64,000 nt of DNA from Propioniciclava sinopodophylli. GTDB taxonomy: Bacteria; Actinomycetota; Actinomycetes; Propionibacteriales; Propionibacteriaceae. The stretch lies in contig NZ_SDMQ01000002.1 in NCBI RefSeq assembly GCF_004324755.1, forward strand, positions 1 through 64,000, in the 5' to 3' direction. Positions 27,864 to 36,792 of the stretch are shown here, one piece after another (within the stretch, counting starts at the first letter, position 1; the number at the start of each line of letters is the position of its first letter). The position numbers and the translations under genes were made by a program. The notes beneath the pieces are model-generated. The model had not been told where the DNA came from. It saw nothing but the letters and a program-made list of their open reading frames with translations, and did no database searches.

Positions 27864-29483
27864 ATGGACGAGCAGGATGGTCCGACGCCACGCCGGGCGC
27901 TACCCCCGCGCGATGAGGTTCCGGACACCGACGACGTCCTCGACGGCCCCGACCCGGCCGCCCACCGACGCGGGGCCTGGTCAGCCACCTCCGAGCCCGG
28001 GGGCCCGGCCCCGGCCACCGGCGGCACCCCGATCCCCCCGCCGGCCGTGCTGCCGGCCTCCGAAGACGCACCCGCGAGAGCGGGCCGTCGCTTCTCCGCC
28101 ATGGACCTGCCGGACGACGAGGAGCGCCCTCTGCCGCGGCGCTCTGCCCTCTCTCCCGACGCGACCCGCGCGATGTCACCCCGCACCCCCGACCCCGAGT
28201 TGGACCCCGCCGTGGGCGAGGCCGCGCAGCCGCGCAACCGCAAGCGCCTGGTCCTGGGCTCGATCGCCGCCATCGCCGCGGTCGCCCTGCTCGTCGCCGG
28301 CATCTGGTGGTTCGCCGGCGAGAACGGTCCCGGCGGGCCGCGCGCCACGCCGACGCCCACGATCGACCCCGTCGCCACCTACCTGATGCAGCCCGCCGAT
28401 CTGGCCGGCGTCCGCCCCGACACCACGTGGGAGGCCGTGACCACCGCCACCACGCTGGACGCCGCCACCCCGGCCCCCAAGTGCGTCACCCCCGTCCCGG
28501 AGCTCGAGGCCCAGCCGGCCGACACGCTGGTTCGGACTTTCTCGCCCACCGCCGGCGACGCGGGCGGGCTCCTCCACCAGGTGGAGACCTACGCCACCCC
28601 CGAGGAGGCCACCGCCGCCTACGCCGCGCGGGTCGCCCAGCTGGGCGCCTGCGAGCGGAACACCGCCTGGGTTCAGGGCGGCCTCGACATGGAGGGGCTG
28701 GGGGATGAGTCCACCGGTGCCACGATCGTTCTCCAAGCCGGCCAGCCGGAGTACCACTCCATCCTCGTGAGCCGGGTCGGCACGCGCGTCAACGTCGTGG
28801 ATGCCACCCAGGCGACCCAAGCCCCCGAGGTAGCCGGCCTGCTGGCGGCCCTGAACGCGACCTTCACCCGCCAGTGCGGGGACAACGGCACGTGCCCGTC
28901 CCCGTCGGCGACCATCGCCGACGGCGTCCCGCCGGCCGTCGAGCCCTTCGGCTTCCTCGCAGGAGTGGACGTGCCCCGCATCACCGCCGCCGCCGGCGAG
29001 TGGCGCGGAACCCCCGTCTCCACGACCGTCACCGCCCCCGGCACGCGCTGCGAGGGCGTCGACCTGACGCAGGCGCCGGGCGCGTCCGGCGCGCAGCAGC
29101 GAACGCTGCTGCTGCAGGACGACGCGGCGGCCCCCGCCGGCTTCGGCCTGGACGAGGTGGTCTACACGTTCGCCACACCCGAGGAGGCGGCCGGGTTCGT
29201 GGCCACGCTGGCGGCCAACTTCGACAGCTGCGCCGGCCGTACGGCGACGGCGGAGGTGGCCCGCACCGGCGACCTGACGGGTGCCGGGACCGGCACCGCG
29301 TTCGTCGTGACGCGGCAGGTCGACCAGGCGGAGACGCGCGCCCGATTCCGGGTCGCGGTGCTGGCGGCCGGGAACCACGCCATCTACCTGATGGCGAACC
29401 CGACGCCGGAGTTCGACTTCGCCGACGAGCCGTTCCACACCGTCGCCCTGCGTGGCGCGGAACGGCTCACCCAGCTGCCGTAG
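27864..29483 (+). CDS. Membrane protein with two PknH-type extracellular sensor domains
   Basis: 539 residues. A disordered, acidic and Pro-rich cytoplasmic N-terminus (1-~130) is followed by one membrane segment (LVLGSIAAIAAVALLVAGIWWFAG, ~134-157) and two related extracytoplasmic domains (~180-340 and ~355-539). The domains share MQPADLAGV / FLAGVDVPRI starts, Cys pairs and the repeated phrase (Y/F)ATPEEA...L...(A/D)SC, as in PknH C-terminal sensor domains. No kinase domain is present, so it may be a stand-alone sensor or substrate-binding protein. An AAGGGGGGAAG ribosome-binding site sits right before the ATG. It converges on sucD, leaving five bases between stops. Confidence 0.78.
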   Translation: MDEQDGPTPRRALPPRDEVPDTDDVLDGPDPAAHRRGAWSATSEPGGPAPATGGTPIPPPAVLPASEDAPARAGRRFSAMDLPDDEERPLPRRSALSPDATRAMSPRTPDPELDPAVGEAAQPRNRKRLVLGSIAAIAAVALLVAGIWWFAGENGPGGPRATPTPTIDPVATYLMQPADLAGVRPDTTWEAVTTATTLDAATPAPKCVTPVPELEAQPADTLVRTFSPTAGDAGGLLHQVETYATPEEATAAYAARVAQLGACERNTAWVQGGLDMEGLGDESTGATIVLQAGQPEYHSILVSRVGTRVNVVDATQATQAPEVAGLLAALNATFTRQCGDNGTCPSPSATIADGVPPAVEPFGFLAGVDVPRITAAAGEWRGTPVSTTVTAPGTRCEGVDLTQAPGASGAQQRTLLLQDDAAAPAGFGLDEVVYTFATPEEAAGFVATLAANFDSCAGRTATAEVARTGDLTGAGTGTAFVVTRQVDQAETRARFRVAVLAAGNHAIYLMANPTPEFDFADEPFHTVALRGAERLTQLP

Positions 29484-29487
29484 GGAC

Positions 29488-30369
29488 TCAGCGCCCCTTC
29501 ATCACCTGGCGCACGAGCGCGGCGGTCTCGGACGGCGTCCGGCCGACCTTCACGCCCGCCTTCTCCAGCGCCTCCTTCTTGGCCGCCGCGGTGCCCGAGG
29601 AGCCGGACACGATGGCGCCCGCGTGGCCCATCGTGCGGCCCTCGGGCGCGGTGAAGCCCGCCACGTAGGCGACGACCGGCTTGGTGACGTTCTCGCGGAT
29701 GAACGCGGCCGCCCGCTCCTCGGCGTCGCCGCCGATCTCGCCGATCATGACGATGCAGTCGGTCTCCGGGTCGGCCTCGAACGCCTCGAGCGCGTCGATG
29801 TGCGTGGTGCCGATGATCGGGTCGCCGCCGATGCCGATGCAGGAGCTGAAGCCGATGTCGCCCAGCTCGAACATCATCTGGTAGGTCAGCGTGCCCGACT
29901 TGCTCACCAGGCCGATGTGACCGGCGCGCGCGATGTTCGGCGGGATGATGCCAACGTTGGAGCGCCCCGGCGAGATGAGGCCCGGGCAGTTCGGCCCGAC
30001 GAGGCGGACGCCCTTCTCCTCAGCCGCCGCGCGGAACTCGGCGGTGTCCTTCACCGGGATGCCCTCGGTGATGACGACGACGAGCTCGATGCCCGCGTCG
30101 ATGGCGTCCAGGACGGCCTTCTTCGCGTGCGGTGGCGGCACGAACACGCAGGACACGTTGGCCCCGGTGGCGTGCCTGGCCTCGCGGACGGTGTTGAACA
30201 CCGGGATCGGGTCCTCCTCGAACGTCACCGACTGCCCGCCCTTGCCGGGCGTGACGCCGCCGACGACCCGCGTGCCGAACATCATCATGCGGTTGGTGTG
30301 CTTGCGACCCTCGGTGCCGGTCATGCCCTGCACGATCACCTTGCTGCGGTGGTCCAGCCAGATGGCCAT
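29488..30369 (-). CDS. sucD: Succinyl-CoA synthetase alpha subunit
   Basis: 293 residues, ADP/GDP-forming succinate-CoA ligase subunit of the TCA cycle. It has the CoA-binding Rossmann domain ([15 protein letters not shown]), [12 protein letters not shown], the [12 protein letters not shown] loop, SKSGTLTYQ and the phospho-histidine segment [15 protein letters not shown] near residue 247. The ATG is one base after the sucC stop. The enzyme also feeds succinyl-CoA to methylmalonyl-CoA metabolism in propionate-forming relatives. Confidence 0.98.
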   Translation of the reverse strand: MAIWLDHRSKVIVQGMTGTEGRKHTNRMMMFGTRVVGGVTPGKGGQSVTFEEDPIPVFNTVREARHATGANVSCVFVPPPHAKKAVLDAIDAGIELVVVITEGIPVKDTAEFRAAAEEKGVRLVGPNCPGLISPGRSNVGIIPPNIARAGHIGLVSKSGTLTYQMMFELGDIGFSSCIGIGGDPIIGTTHIDALEAFEADPETDCIVMIGEIGGDAEERAAAFIRENVTKPVVAYVAGFTAPEGRTMGHAGAIVSGSSGTAAAKKEALEKAGVKVGRTPSETAALVRQVMKGR

Positions 30370-30370
30370 G

Positions 30371-31555
30371 TCACTTCCCTTCCATGGCCGCGCTGGCCAG
30401 CTCCGCGGCCGTGCGGGCCGCCTCGTCCATCGTCTCGACCACCTTGACCAGCGGGTGCGCGTACTCCTCGAGCATCGCGCGCCCGACCTCGACCGCATTG
30501 CCGTCCAGGCGGACGACGATCGGCTTGGAGGCGCGGTGACCGAGCTGCTTGAGTGCCTCGCGGATGCCCTTGGCCACCTCGGAACACGCGGTGATGCCGC
30601 CGAACACGTTCACGAACACGACCTCGACCTGCGGGTCGGACAGGATGATGTCCAGGCCGTCGGCCATGACCTGCGCCGAGGCGCCGCCGCCGATGTCGAG
30701 GAAGTTGGCGGGCTTGGGGCTGCCGGGCAGGTCCTCGCCGGCGTACGCCACGACGTCGAGGGTGCTCATCACGAGGCCCGCGCCGTTGCCGATGACGCCG
30801 ACCTGGCCGTCGAGCTTGACGTAGTTGAGGTCCTTCTCGCGGGCGCGCAGCTCGAGCGGGTCGATCGCCGTGGCGTCCACCAACTCCTCGCGCTCGGGGT
30901 GCCTGAAGTCGGCGTTGTCGTCGAGGGTGACCTTGCCGTCGAGCGCGATGATGCGCCCGTCGCCGGTCTTGACCAGCGGGTTCACCTCGACGAGCGTGGC
31001 GTCCGCCTCGCGGTAGACGTCGCCCAGCCGGGTCAGCACCTCGGTGACCTGGCCCACGATGTCCTCGGCGAAGCCGACCTGCTCGACGATCTGGGCCGCC
31101 GCGGCCTCGTCCAGTCCGGTGCGTGGGTCGAGGTTGAGCCGGACGAGGGCCTCGGGGCGCTCCTCGGCGAGCTGCTCGATCTCGACGCCGCCCTCCAGGC
31201 TGCACATCGCCAGGTAGTCGCGGTTGGCACGGTCCAGCAGCATGGAGAAGTAGTACTCCTCCGCGATGTCGGCCCCCTCGGCGACCATGACGGCCTCCAC
31301 GAGGTGTCCCTTGATGTCCATGCCGAGGATCGCGCGCGCGTGCTGCTCCGCCTCCTCCGGCGACTTCGCGAGCTTCACGCCGCCTGCCTTGCCGCGACCG
31401 CCCACCTTGACCTGTGCCTTGACGACCACGACGCCGCCGCCCAGCTCCTCGGCGGCGGCACGTGCCTCCGCGGGCGTGCGGGCCACCAGGCCCCGCAGCA
31501 CCGGGACGCCGTGCGCCTCGAAGAGGTCGCGGGCCTGGTACTCGTATAGATCCAT
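30371..31555 (-). CDS. sucC: Succinyl-CoA synthetase beta subunit
   Basis: 394 residues, normal for SucC: N-terminal [22 protein letters not shown]-grasp, [16 protein letters not shown] (ATP site), [34 protein letters not shown] and a C-terminal CoA-ligase domain with [14 protein letters not shown]-like sequence. GGAGAG precedes the ATG. First gene of sucCD, divergent from the M23 peptidase gene with a 194-base shared upstream region. pcrA, M23 peptidase and sucCD occur in this order in Mycobacterium (Rv0949-Rv0952). Confidence 0.98.
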   Translation of the reverse strand: MDLYEYQARDLFEAHGVPVLRGLVARTPAEARAAAEELGGGVVVVKAQVKVGGRGKAGGVKLAKSPEEAEQHARAILGMDIKGHLVEAVMVAEGADIAEEYYFSMLLDRANRDYLAMCSLEGGVEIEQLAEERPEALVRLNLDPRTGLDEAAAAQIVEQVGFAEDIVGQVTEVLTRLGDVYREADATLVEVNPLVKTGDGRIIALDGKVTLDDNADFRHPEREELVDATAIDPLELRAREKDLNYVKLDGQVGVIGNGAGLVMSTLDVVAYAGEDLPGSPKPANFLDIGGGASAQVMADGLDIILSDPQVEVVFVNVFGGITACSEVAKGIREALKQLGHRASKPIVVRLDGNAVEVGRAMLEEYAHPLVKVVETMDEAARTAAELASAAMEGK

Positions 31556-31705
31556 GCTCTCCGTCCTCGTGCGTGTCGCGTCGATGCGACACCTCGCGAC
31601 GAGGGTACCGGGAGTGGCAACCCCGGGATGGCAACAAGTCTGAGAAGATTTCTGAGAATCACACAGGAACTGCTAGTGTCCTTCGTGGCCCGGCAGCGGG
31701 CATCG

Positions 31706-31734
31706 GCCACCACTCGGTGGCTGAGATCTCTCAG
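31706..31734 (+). promoter_or_regulatory. Two adjacent small hairpins in the M23 peptidase leader
   Basis: Two back-to-back inverted repeats, GCCACC-ACTC-GGTGGC (31706-31721) and CTGAGA-TC-TCTCAG (31721-31734), lie just before the AGGGAAAGG ribosome-binding site of the M23 gene; the second hairpin takes up the first AG of that site. This could modulate translation. I found no match to the c-di-AMP (ydaO) riboswitch that sometimes precedes actinobacterial cell-wall hydrolase genes. Confidence 0.3.
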
Positions 31735-31749
31735 GGAAAGGCGCACAGC

Positions 31750-32622
31750 GTGGCACGGATCAACTCGGGCTCCTACCAGCCGCGTTGTGCCATCGTTGAC
31801 CCTGACGAGGCCTTCCTGCCCGAGGCGGGGCTCCCCCGCCGCATGGCCCGCCGCAGCCGCTTCGTGCGCGGTGGCATCGCGCTCGGCGCCGCCGCCACCG
31901 TGGGCGTCCTTGCCGTCATCACGCCGGGCATCGCGCAGAGCGTGTCGGCCGCCAACGCCGCCACCTCCGAGGTCGAGACCGCTCGCATCGGCACCACCGA
32001 CGCCTTCAGTGCCCGCGGCTCGGTGACCGACCGCAGCACGGACCGCCCCGAGATCGACGTGAACACCGCCGCCGTCGCCCGCGCCAGCTCGCTGGACGCC
32101 GTGGACCAGCAGGTCGCCGACACGCAGGCCTCGGTCGCCGCGCAGGCCCGTAGCCAGGCCCTGAGCACCACCGGTTCGGCCATCGACGCCGAGACCGAGC
32201 GCATCGCCTCCCAGGTCTTCTACTGGCCGACCGAGGGCGAGATCAGCTCCCCGTGGGGCATGCGCCTGCACCCGATCCTGCGCTACACCCGCCTGCACGG
32301 CGGCGCCGACATCGGCGGTGCCGTGGGCGCCCCGATCCACGCGGTCGCCGACGGCGTCGTCACCAAGGCGGCCCAGGGCTACAACGGTGGCTCCGGCAAC
32401 AACGTGCGCATCGACCACGGCACCATCCAGGGCAAGCCGGTCGAGACCTCCTACCTGCACATGCACACGATCACCGTCCGCGAGGGCGAGACCGTCAAGA
32501 AGGGCCAGGTCATCGGCTCGGTCGGCAACACCGGCCTCTCCACCGCCCCGCACCTGCACTTCTCGGTGTACGTCAGCGGCGTGAACAGCGACCCGGCGCC
32601 GTACCTGTACGCCGGTCGCTGA
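31750..32622 (+). CDS. Secreted M23 (LytM-type) peptidase
   Basis: 290 residues. A ~45-residue cytoplasmic head precedes a signal or anchor segment (FVRGGIALGAAATVGVLAVITPGIA, ~38-64), a helical linker (VASSLDAVDQQVADTQASVAAQ-like), then the M23 domain (~165-290) with zinc ligands in RLHGGADIGG and HLHFSVY and a conserved His in SYLHMHTITV. The set HxxxD plus HxH looks intact, so it is probably an active peptidoglycan endopeptidase rather than a degenerate regulator. The GTG at 31750 follows AGGGAAAGG by eight bases. Position between sucC and pcrA is conserved with Rv0950c. Confidence 0.88.
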   Translation: MARINSGSYQPRCAIVDPDEAFLPEAGLPRRMARRSRFVRGGIALGAAATVGVLAVITPGIAQSVSAANAATSEVETARIGTTDAFSARGSVTDRSTDRPEIDVNTAAVARASSLDAVDQQVADTQASVAAQARSQALSTTGSAIDAETERIASQVFYWPTEGEISSPWGMRLHPILRYTRLHGGADIGGAVGAPIHAVADGVVTKAAQGYNGGSGNNVRIDHGTIQGKPVETSYLHMHTITVREGETVKKGQVIGSVGNTGLSTAPHLHFSVYVSGVNSDPAPYLYAGR

Positions 32623-32641
32623 TCCTCCGGGGCGCTGGCCC

Positions 32642-35062
32642 CTACAGCTTCTCCATGGGTGCGTGCCGCACGGAGAGCTTCTTCAACCCCGCCGACCCGA
32701 AGTCCACGACGACCTTGAGGTTGTCGCCGGCGCCCTCCGTCGCGGTGACGGTCCCCATCCCGAACGTCGTGTGCAGCACGCGGTCGCCCGTGCCCAGCGG
32801 CGAGACCACCTTGGGTGCCGCCGGCTTGGCGCCGAACCCGACCGTGCTGCGCCACGACTGCTCCGTGCGCCGCGACGAGCCGGACGCCCACGACCCGACC
32901 TGGCTGCCCAGGCGGCGCCAGTCGAGCAGGTGCGCCGGGATCTCCCCGATGAACCGGCTCGCGGGGTTGTACTGCGGCTGTCCCCACATCACCCGGACGG
33001 TGGAGCGCGTCAGGAACAGCCGCTGCCGGGCGCGGGTGATGCCCACGTAGGCCAGGCGGCGCTCCTCAGCGAGCTCGTCAGGGTCGGACATGGCCCGCAT
33101 GTGCGGGAAGATCCCGTCCTCGAAGCCCGTCAGGAACACGACGGGGAACTCCAGCCCCTTGGCGGTGTGCAGGGTCATCAGGGTGACCACGCCGCGGTCG
33201 ACGCCCTCGCCCCCGTCCTCAGTTGCTGCCGGGATCTGGTCGGAGTCGGCCACCAGCGCGATGCGCTCCAGGAAGGCGGGCAGCGAGTCGTCCGGCTCGG
33301 GCGAGCCGAGCAGCCCGGACTCCCCCGGCCCGACGTCCTCGGTGTGGGCGGCCGCCACGAACTCGCCTGCGACGCTGACGAACTCGATGACGTTCTCCAG
33401 GCGCGTCTGGTCCTGCGGGTCGGTGGAGTTCTGCAGCTCGTCGAGGTAGCCGGACTCGTTCAGGATCGACGCCAGGATCTGGTCGGCGCTCACCCCGTCG
33501 GCGACGAGCTGCCGGTGCTCGGCCATCATCGCCGCGAAGGACGCCAGCTGCTTGGCCGAGCGGGGCGCCAGGCCGACGACCTCGTCGATGCGGTCCAGCG
33601 CGTGCCCGAACGGGATGCGATGTTCGGCGGCGAAGGCGTCCACCATCGCCTCGGCCCGGTCGCCGATGCCGCGCTTGGGCACGTTCAGGATGCGGCGCAC
33701 GCTCACGTCGTCGGCCGGGTTCGCGATGGCGCGCAGGTAGGCGATCGCGTCGCGCACCTCACGGCGCTCGTAGAAGCGGACGCCGCCGACCACCTTGTAG
33801 GGCAGCCCGACGCGGATGAACACCTCCTCGAACGCACGGGACTGCGCGTTGGTGCGGTAGAAGACCGCCACGTCGGAGTACCGGCCGCCGGCGTCAGCCA
33901 GCTTGTCCACCTCGCTCGCGACGAACTGCGCCTCCTCATGCTCGGTGTCGGCGACGTAGGCCGTGATGAGCTCGCCGTCGCCGGCGTCCGACCACAGCTT
34001 CTTCGCCGGACGCCCCTCGTTGCGCTCGATCACCGCGTTGGCGGCGGTGAGGATCGTCTGGGTGGAGCGGTAGTTCTGTTCCAGCAGGATGGTCCGGGCG
34101 CCGGGGAAGTCGGAGGAGAAGTCGAGGATGTTGCGGATCGTCGCCCCCCGGAACGCGTAGATCGACTGGTCCGAGTCGCCGACCACCATCAGCTCGGGCG
34201 GGTCGACGAGGTTGTCGTCGGCCACCGCGTCCGCGCCGCACAACTCGCGGACGAGCACGTATTGGGCGTGGTTGGTGTCCTGGTACTCGTCCACCAGCAC
34301 GTGCCGGAAGCGGCGGCGGTACTTCTCGCGCAGGTCGGGGTGCGCCTGCAGCAGGTGCACGGCGGTCATGATGATGTCGTCGAAGTCGAGGGCGTTGGAG
34401 GCGACGAGGCGGCGCTGGTACTCCGCGTACGCCTCGGCGTACACGGCGTCGTGGCCGCCGGTGGCCTGGCGGGCGGCCGACTCGAAGTCGACCAGTTCGT
34501 TCTTCCAGTTCGACACGGCGTTCATCACCGTGCGGACGGGATACCGCTTGGCGTCCAGGTTGAGGTCGCGGCACACGAGTGACATGAGGCGCTTGGAGTC
34601 GGTGTCGTCGTAGATGGAGAATGTCCGCGCCATGCCGAAGCGGTCGATGTCGGCGCGCAGGATGCGCACGCACGCGGAGTGGAACGTGGAGACCCACATC
34701 AGGCGTGCGCGGTTTCCGACGAGCTCCTCCACGCGGTGGCGCATCTCGGCCGCCGCCTTGTTGGTGAACGTGATCGCGAGCACCGACCCCGGGTGGACGC
34801 CCCGCTGGCCGATGAGCCAGGCGATGCGCCGGGTGAGCACGCGGGTCTTGCCCGAGCCGGCGCCGGCCACGACCAGCACGGGCGAGCCGGCGTGGATGAC
34901 GGCCTCGCGCTGCGGGGGGTTGAGGCCCTCCAGGAGCTCGTCGGCGCTGGGCTGACGGCGGCGGTCGGGCCGTTCCGCCACCGCCGCACCGACCTCGCGC
35001 GGCGCCCGTTCCACGGGGGCGGGCTCGGCGTTGAACGAGAAGAGGTCGGGCATGTCAGTCAT
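32642..35062 (-). CDS. pcrA: ATP-dependent DNA helicase PcrA/UvrD
   Basis: 806 residues, superfamily-1A 3'-5' helicase of DNA repair and replication restart. Motif I VVAGAGSGKTRVLT, Ia ITFTNKAAAEMRHR, II LVDEYQDTN, III VVGDSDQSIYAFRGA, IV ILLEQNYRST, V VTLMTLHTAKGLEFP and VI YVGITRARQRL are all present, followed by the PcrA-type C-terminal region (LGTGDRVLHTTFGMGTV and VVDFGSAGLKKL), an RNA-polymerase-interacting Tudor-like domain. The ATG at 35060-35062 is used; a second ATG three codons later is possible. Divergent from the cardiolipin-synthase-like gene. Confidence 0.97.
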   Translation of the reverse strand: MTDMPDLFSFNAEPAPVERAPREVGAAVAERPDRRRQPSADELLEGLNPPQREAVIHAGSPVLVVAGAGSGKTRVLTRRIAWLIGQRGVHPGSVLAITFTNKAAAEMRHRVEELVGNRARLMWVSTFHSACVRILRADIDRFGMARTFSIYDDTDSKRLMSLVCRDLNLDAKRYPVRTVMNAVSNWKNELVDFESAARQATGGHDAVYAEAYAEYQRRLVASNALDFDDIIMTAVHLLQAHPDLREKYRRRFRHVLVDEYQDTNHAQYVLVRELCGADAVADDNLVDPPELMVVGDSDQSIYAFRGATIRNILDFSSDFPGARTILLEQNYRSTQTILTAANAVIERNEGRPAKKLWSDAGDGELITAYVADTEHEEAQFVASEVDKLADAGGRYSDVAVFYRTNAQSRAFEEVFIRVGLPYKVVGGVRFYERREVRDAIAYLRAIANPADDVSVRRILNVPKRGIGDRAEAMVDAFAAEHRIPFGHALDRIDEVVGLAPRSAKQLASFAAMMAEHRQLVADGVSADQILASILNESGYLDELQNSTDPQDQTRLENVIEFVSVAGEFVAAAHTEDVGPGESGLLGSPEPDDSLPAFLERIALVADSDQIPAATEDGGEGVDRGVVTLMTLHTAKGLEFPVVFLTGFEDGIFPHMRAMSDPDELAEERRLAYVGITRARQRLFLTRSTVRVMWGQPQYNPASRFIGEIPAHLLDWRRLGSQVGSWASGSSRRTEQSWRSTVGFGAKPAAPKVVSPLGTGDRVLHTTFGMGTVTATEGAGDNLKVVVDFGSAGLKKLSVRHAPMEKL

Positions 35063-35110
35063 GGCACCGGCCAGCCTAGTTGGCGCGGGGGCGTCGGTTA
35101 GTCTGTGCCC

Positions 35111-36340
35111 ATGCTCATCGGTGGAGTGCGCACGGCGGTGCGGTGGGGCGTGGCCGGGCTGGCCACGGCGCAGGCCGGCGTCATCGCGACGTTGATGATC
35201 GCCGACCGCAGGCGCCGGCGCAGCCGCCAGCACGTGGCGTTCCCCACGATGCCACCACAGACGATGCCGGCCGACGAGACCGAGGTGACGGTCTACACCA
35301 AGGGCCGCGACCTCTACGACGACATGATCGCAGCCATCGATGCCGCCGAGCACACCGTGCTGCTGGAGACCTACATCTGGAAGGCGGACCGGACGGGCCA
35401 GCGGTTCAAGCGTGCCGTCACCGCGGCGGCCGAGCGCGGCGTGGCCGTCTACCTCGTCTACGACTGGTTCGCCAACCTCGTGGTGCCCCAGCAGTTCTTC
35501 AATTTCGACCCGCGCCTCAACGTCCTGCGGCACCGGCCGTGGACGGGCCTGCGCCGATTCCCCGTCCGGGCCCCCGGCCTCAACCACCGCAAGGTGCTCG
35601 TCGTGGACGGCGCGATCGGCTTCCTCGGCGGCTACAACATCGGCTCGGAGTACGCCACCCGTTGGCGCGACACGCACATGCGGCTCGTCGGCCCGGCCGT
35701 CGCCGACCTGGAGAACGTCTTCGTCGACTATTGGAACCAGACGCGTTCCAAGAACCACACGACGCTCGCACAACCGGACCAGCGGCAGTGGGACTCACCC
35801 ATCACGCTGGCCCGCAACGTGCCCAGCTTGGGCGTGTATCCGATTCGCTACATGTACCTGGAGGCCATCGACCGCGCCCGCGAACGCATCTGGCTCACCC
35901 ACGCCTACCTGATCCCCGACGACGACCTGGTCTTCGCCCTCGTGGAGGCTGTCGAGCGCGGCGTCGACGTCCGGATCATCGTGCCGGCCGAGTCGAACCA
36001 CGTGGTCGCCGACTGGCTGAGCCGGGTGTCCTACCACGCCCTGTTGAGCCGTGGCGTCCGCCTCTTCCTGTACCAGAACGCCATGGTGCACGCGAAGACG
36101 GCCACCATCGACGGCGTGTGGTCGACGATTGGCACGGCCAACATCGACCGCCTCAGCCTCGTTGGCAACTACGAGGTCAACGCCGAGGTGCTGAACGCCG
36201 ACATCGCGGCCATGATGGAGGGGATCTTCACCATGGACCTCGGTAACTGCCGCGAGCTCACGCTCGAGGAGTGGGAGCAGCGCCCTCTGGCCGCGAAAGT
36301 GTCCGAGGGGATCATCGCTCCGTTGCGACCGCTCCTGTGA
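35111..36340 (+). CDS. Phospholipase D-family protein, cardiolipin synthase-like
   Basis: 409 residues. One N-terminal membrane segment (TAVRWGVAGLATAQAGVIATLMIA) is followed by two PLD domains with HKD motifs: HRKVLVVDGAIGFLGGYNIG (~158-177) and HAKTATIDGVWSTIGTANID (~327-346). This matches cardiolipin synthase-type transphosphatidylases, but Propionibacteriaceae-like organisms may also use a CDP-alcohol-type enzyme, so 'phospholipase D-like' is the safe call. A GTG six bases upstream is an alternative start. Divergent from pcrA (48 bases between starts). Confidence 0.88.
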   Translation: MLIGGVRTAVRWGVAGLATAQAGVIATLMIADRRRRRSRQHVAFPTMPPQTMPADETEVTVYTKGRDLYDDMIAAIDAAEHTVLLETYIWKADRTGQRFKRAVTAAAERGVAVYLVYDWFANLVVPQQFFNFDPRLNVLRHRPWTGLRRFPVRAPGLNHRKVLVVDGAIGFLGGYNIGSEYATRWRDTHMRLVGPAVADLENVFVDYWNQTRSKNHTTLAQPDQRQWDSPITLARNVPSLGVYPIRYMYLEAIDRARERIWLTHAYLIPDDDLVFALVEAVERGVDVRIIVPAESNHVVADWLSRVSYHALLSRGVRLFLYQNAMVHAKTATIDGVWSTIGTANIDRLSLVGNYEVNAEVLNADIAAMMEGIFTMDLGNCRELTLEEWEQRPLAAKVSEGIIAPLRPLL

Positions 36341-36341
36341 G

Positions 36342-36373
36342 GCCCTGAGCCTGTAAAGCGCGTCTCTCAGGGC
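36342..36373 (+). terminator. Hairpin after the phospholipase D gene
   Basis: The perfect inverted repeat GCCCTGAG / CTCAGGGC with a 16-base loop starts two bases after the stop codon. There is no T-run. It is a likely transcription-end or RNA-stabilising structure. Confidence 0.5.
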
Positions 36374-36458
36374 TGACTTCCCGGGGTGCACCTGATTGAA
36401 CCCTGAACGGGCGGCGTGTGGCTAGCGCAAACGGGCAAAGCCCGGTTAGCCTCGAGCC

Positions 36459-36722
36459 ATGGGAATCATCGGTTGGATTGTTCTGGGCCTCCTCGCTGGG
36501 GCCATCGCCAAGGCCATCATGCCGGGCTCGCAGGGCGGCGGGTGGCTCGCCACCCTCGTCCTGGGTGTGGTCGGCGCCCTGCTGGGCGGCTTCATCGGTA
36601 GCGCCGTCTTCAACGTCGGCCTCGACACCTTCTGGAGCCTCCAGACCTGGATCGTCGCCATCCTCGGCGCGCTGCTGGTCCTGGTCATCTGGGGCTTCGT
36701 CACCAAGAACCGTCGCGCCTGA
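36459..36722 (+). CDS. GlsB/YeaQ/YmgE family stress-response membrane protein
   Basis: 87 residues with three hydrophobic segments and the family pattern MGIIGWIVLGLLAGAIAK...GG...TLVLGVVGALLGGFIG. These small Gly-rich membrane proteins (transglycosylase-associated family) are often induced by stress and have no known biochemical role. Expressed from its own promoter region and closed by a strong terminator; a small hairpin (CGGGC-AAA-GCCCG, 36432-36444) lies just upstream of the start. Confidence 0.9.
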   Translation: MGIIGWIVLGLLAGAIAKAIMPGSQGGGWLATLVLGVVGALLGGFIGSAVFNVGLDTFWSLQTWIVAILGALLVLVIWGFVTKNRRA

Positions 36723-36743
36723 CACGCGGCCTCGAGGAGGCAG

Positions 36744-36773
36744 AAGGCCCCCGGGAATCCTCCCGGGGGCCTT
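36744..36773. terminator. Bidirectional terminator between the GlsB-like and LuxR-type genes
   Basis: A 13-pair perfect stem (AAGGCCCCCGGGA / TCCCGGGGGCCTT) with a four-base loop ends in TTTC on the plus strand and has A/G-rich flanks for the other direction. It lies between two convergent genes and can serve both. Confidence 0.88.
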
Positions 36774-36792
36774 TCGCCGTCTACTGACGTGC

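Noticed and set aside
31556-31749. c-di-AMP (ydaO-type) riboswitch before the M23 peptidase
   Set aside because: Considered because such riboswitches precede cell-wall hydrolases in actinobacteria, but the conserved elements of the class were not found.
36429-36447. Attachment site or small RNA at GCTAGC...GTTAGC before the GlsB-like gene
   Set aside because: Only a short imperfect hairpin; no integrase, tRNA or promoter signs support it.
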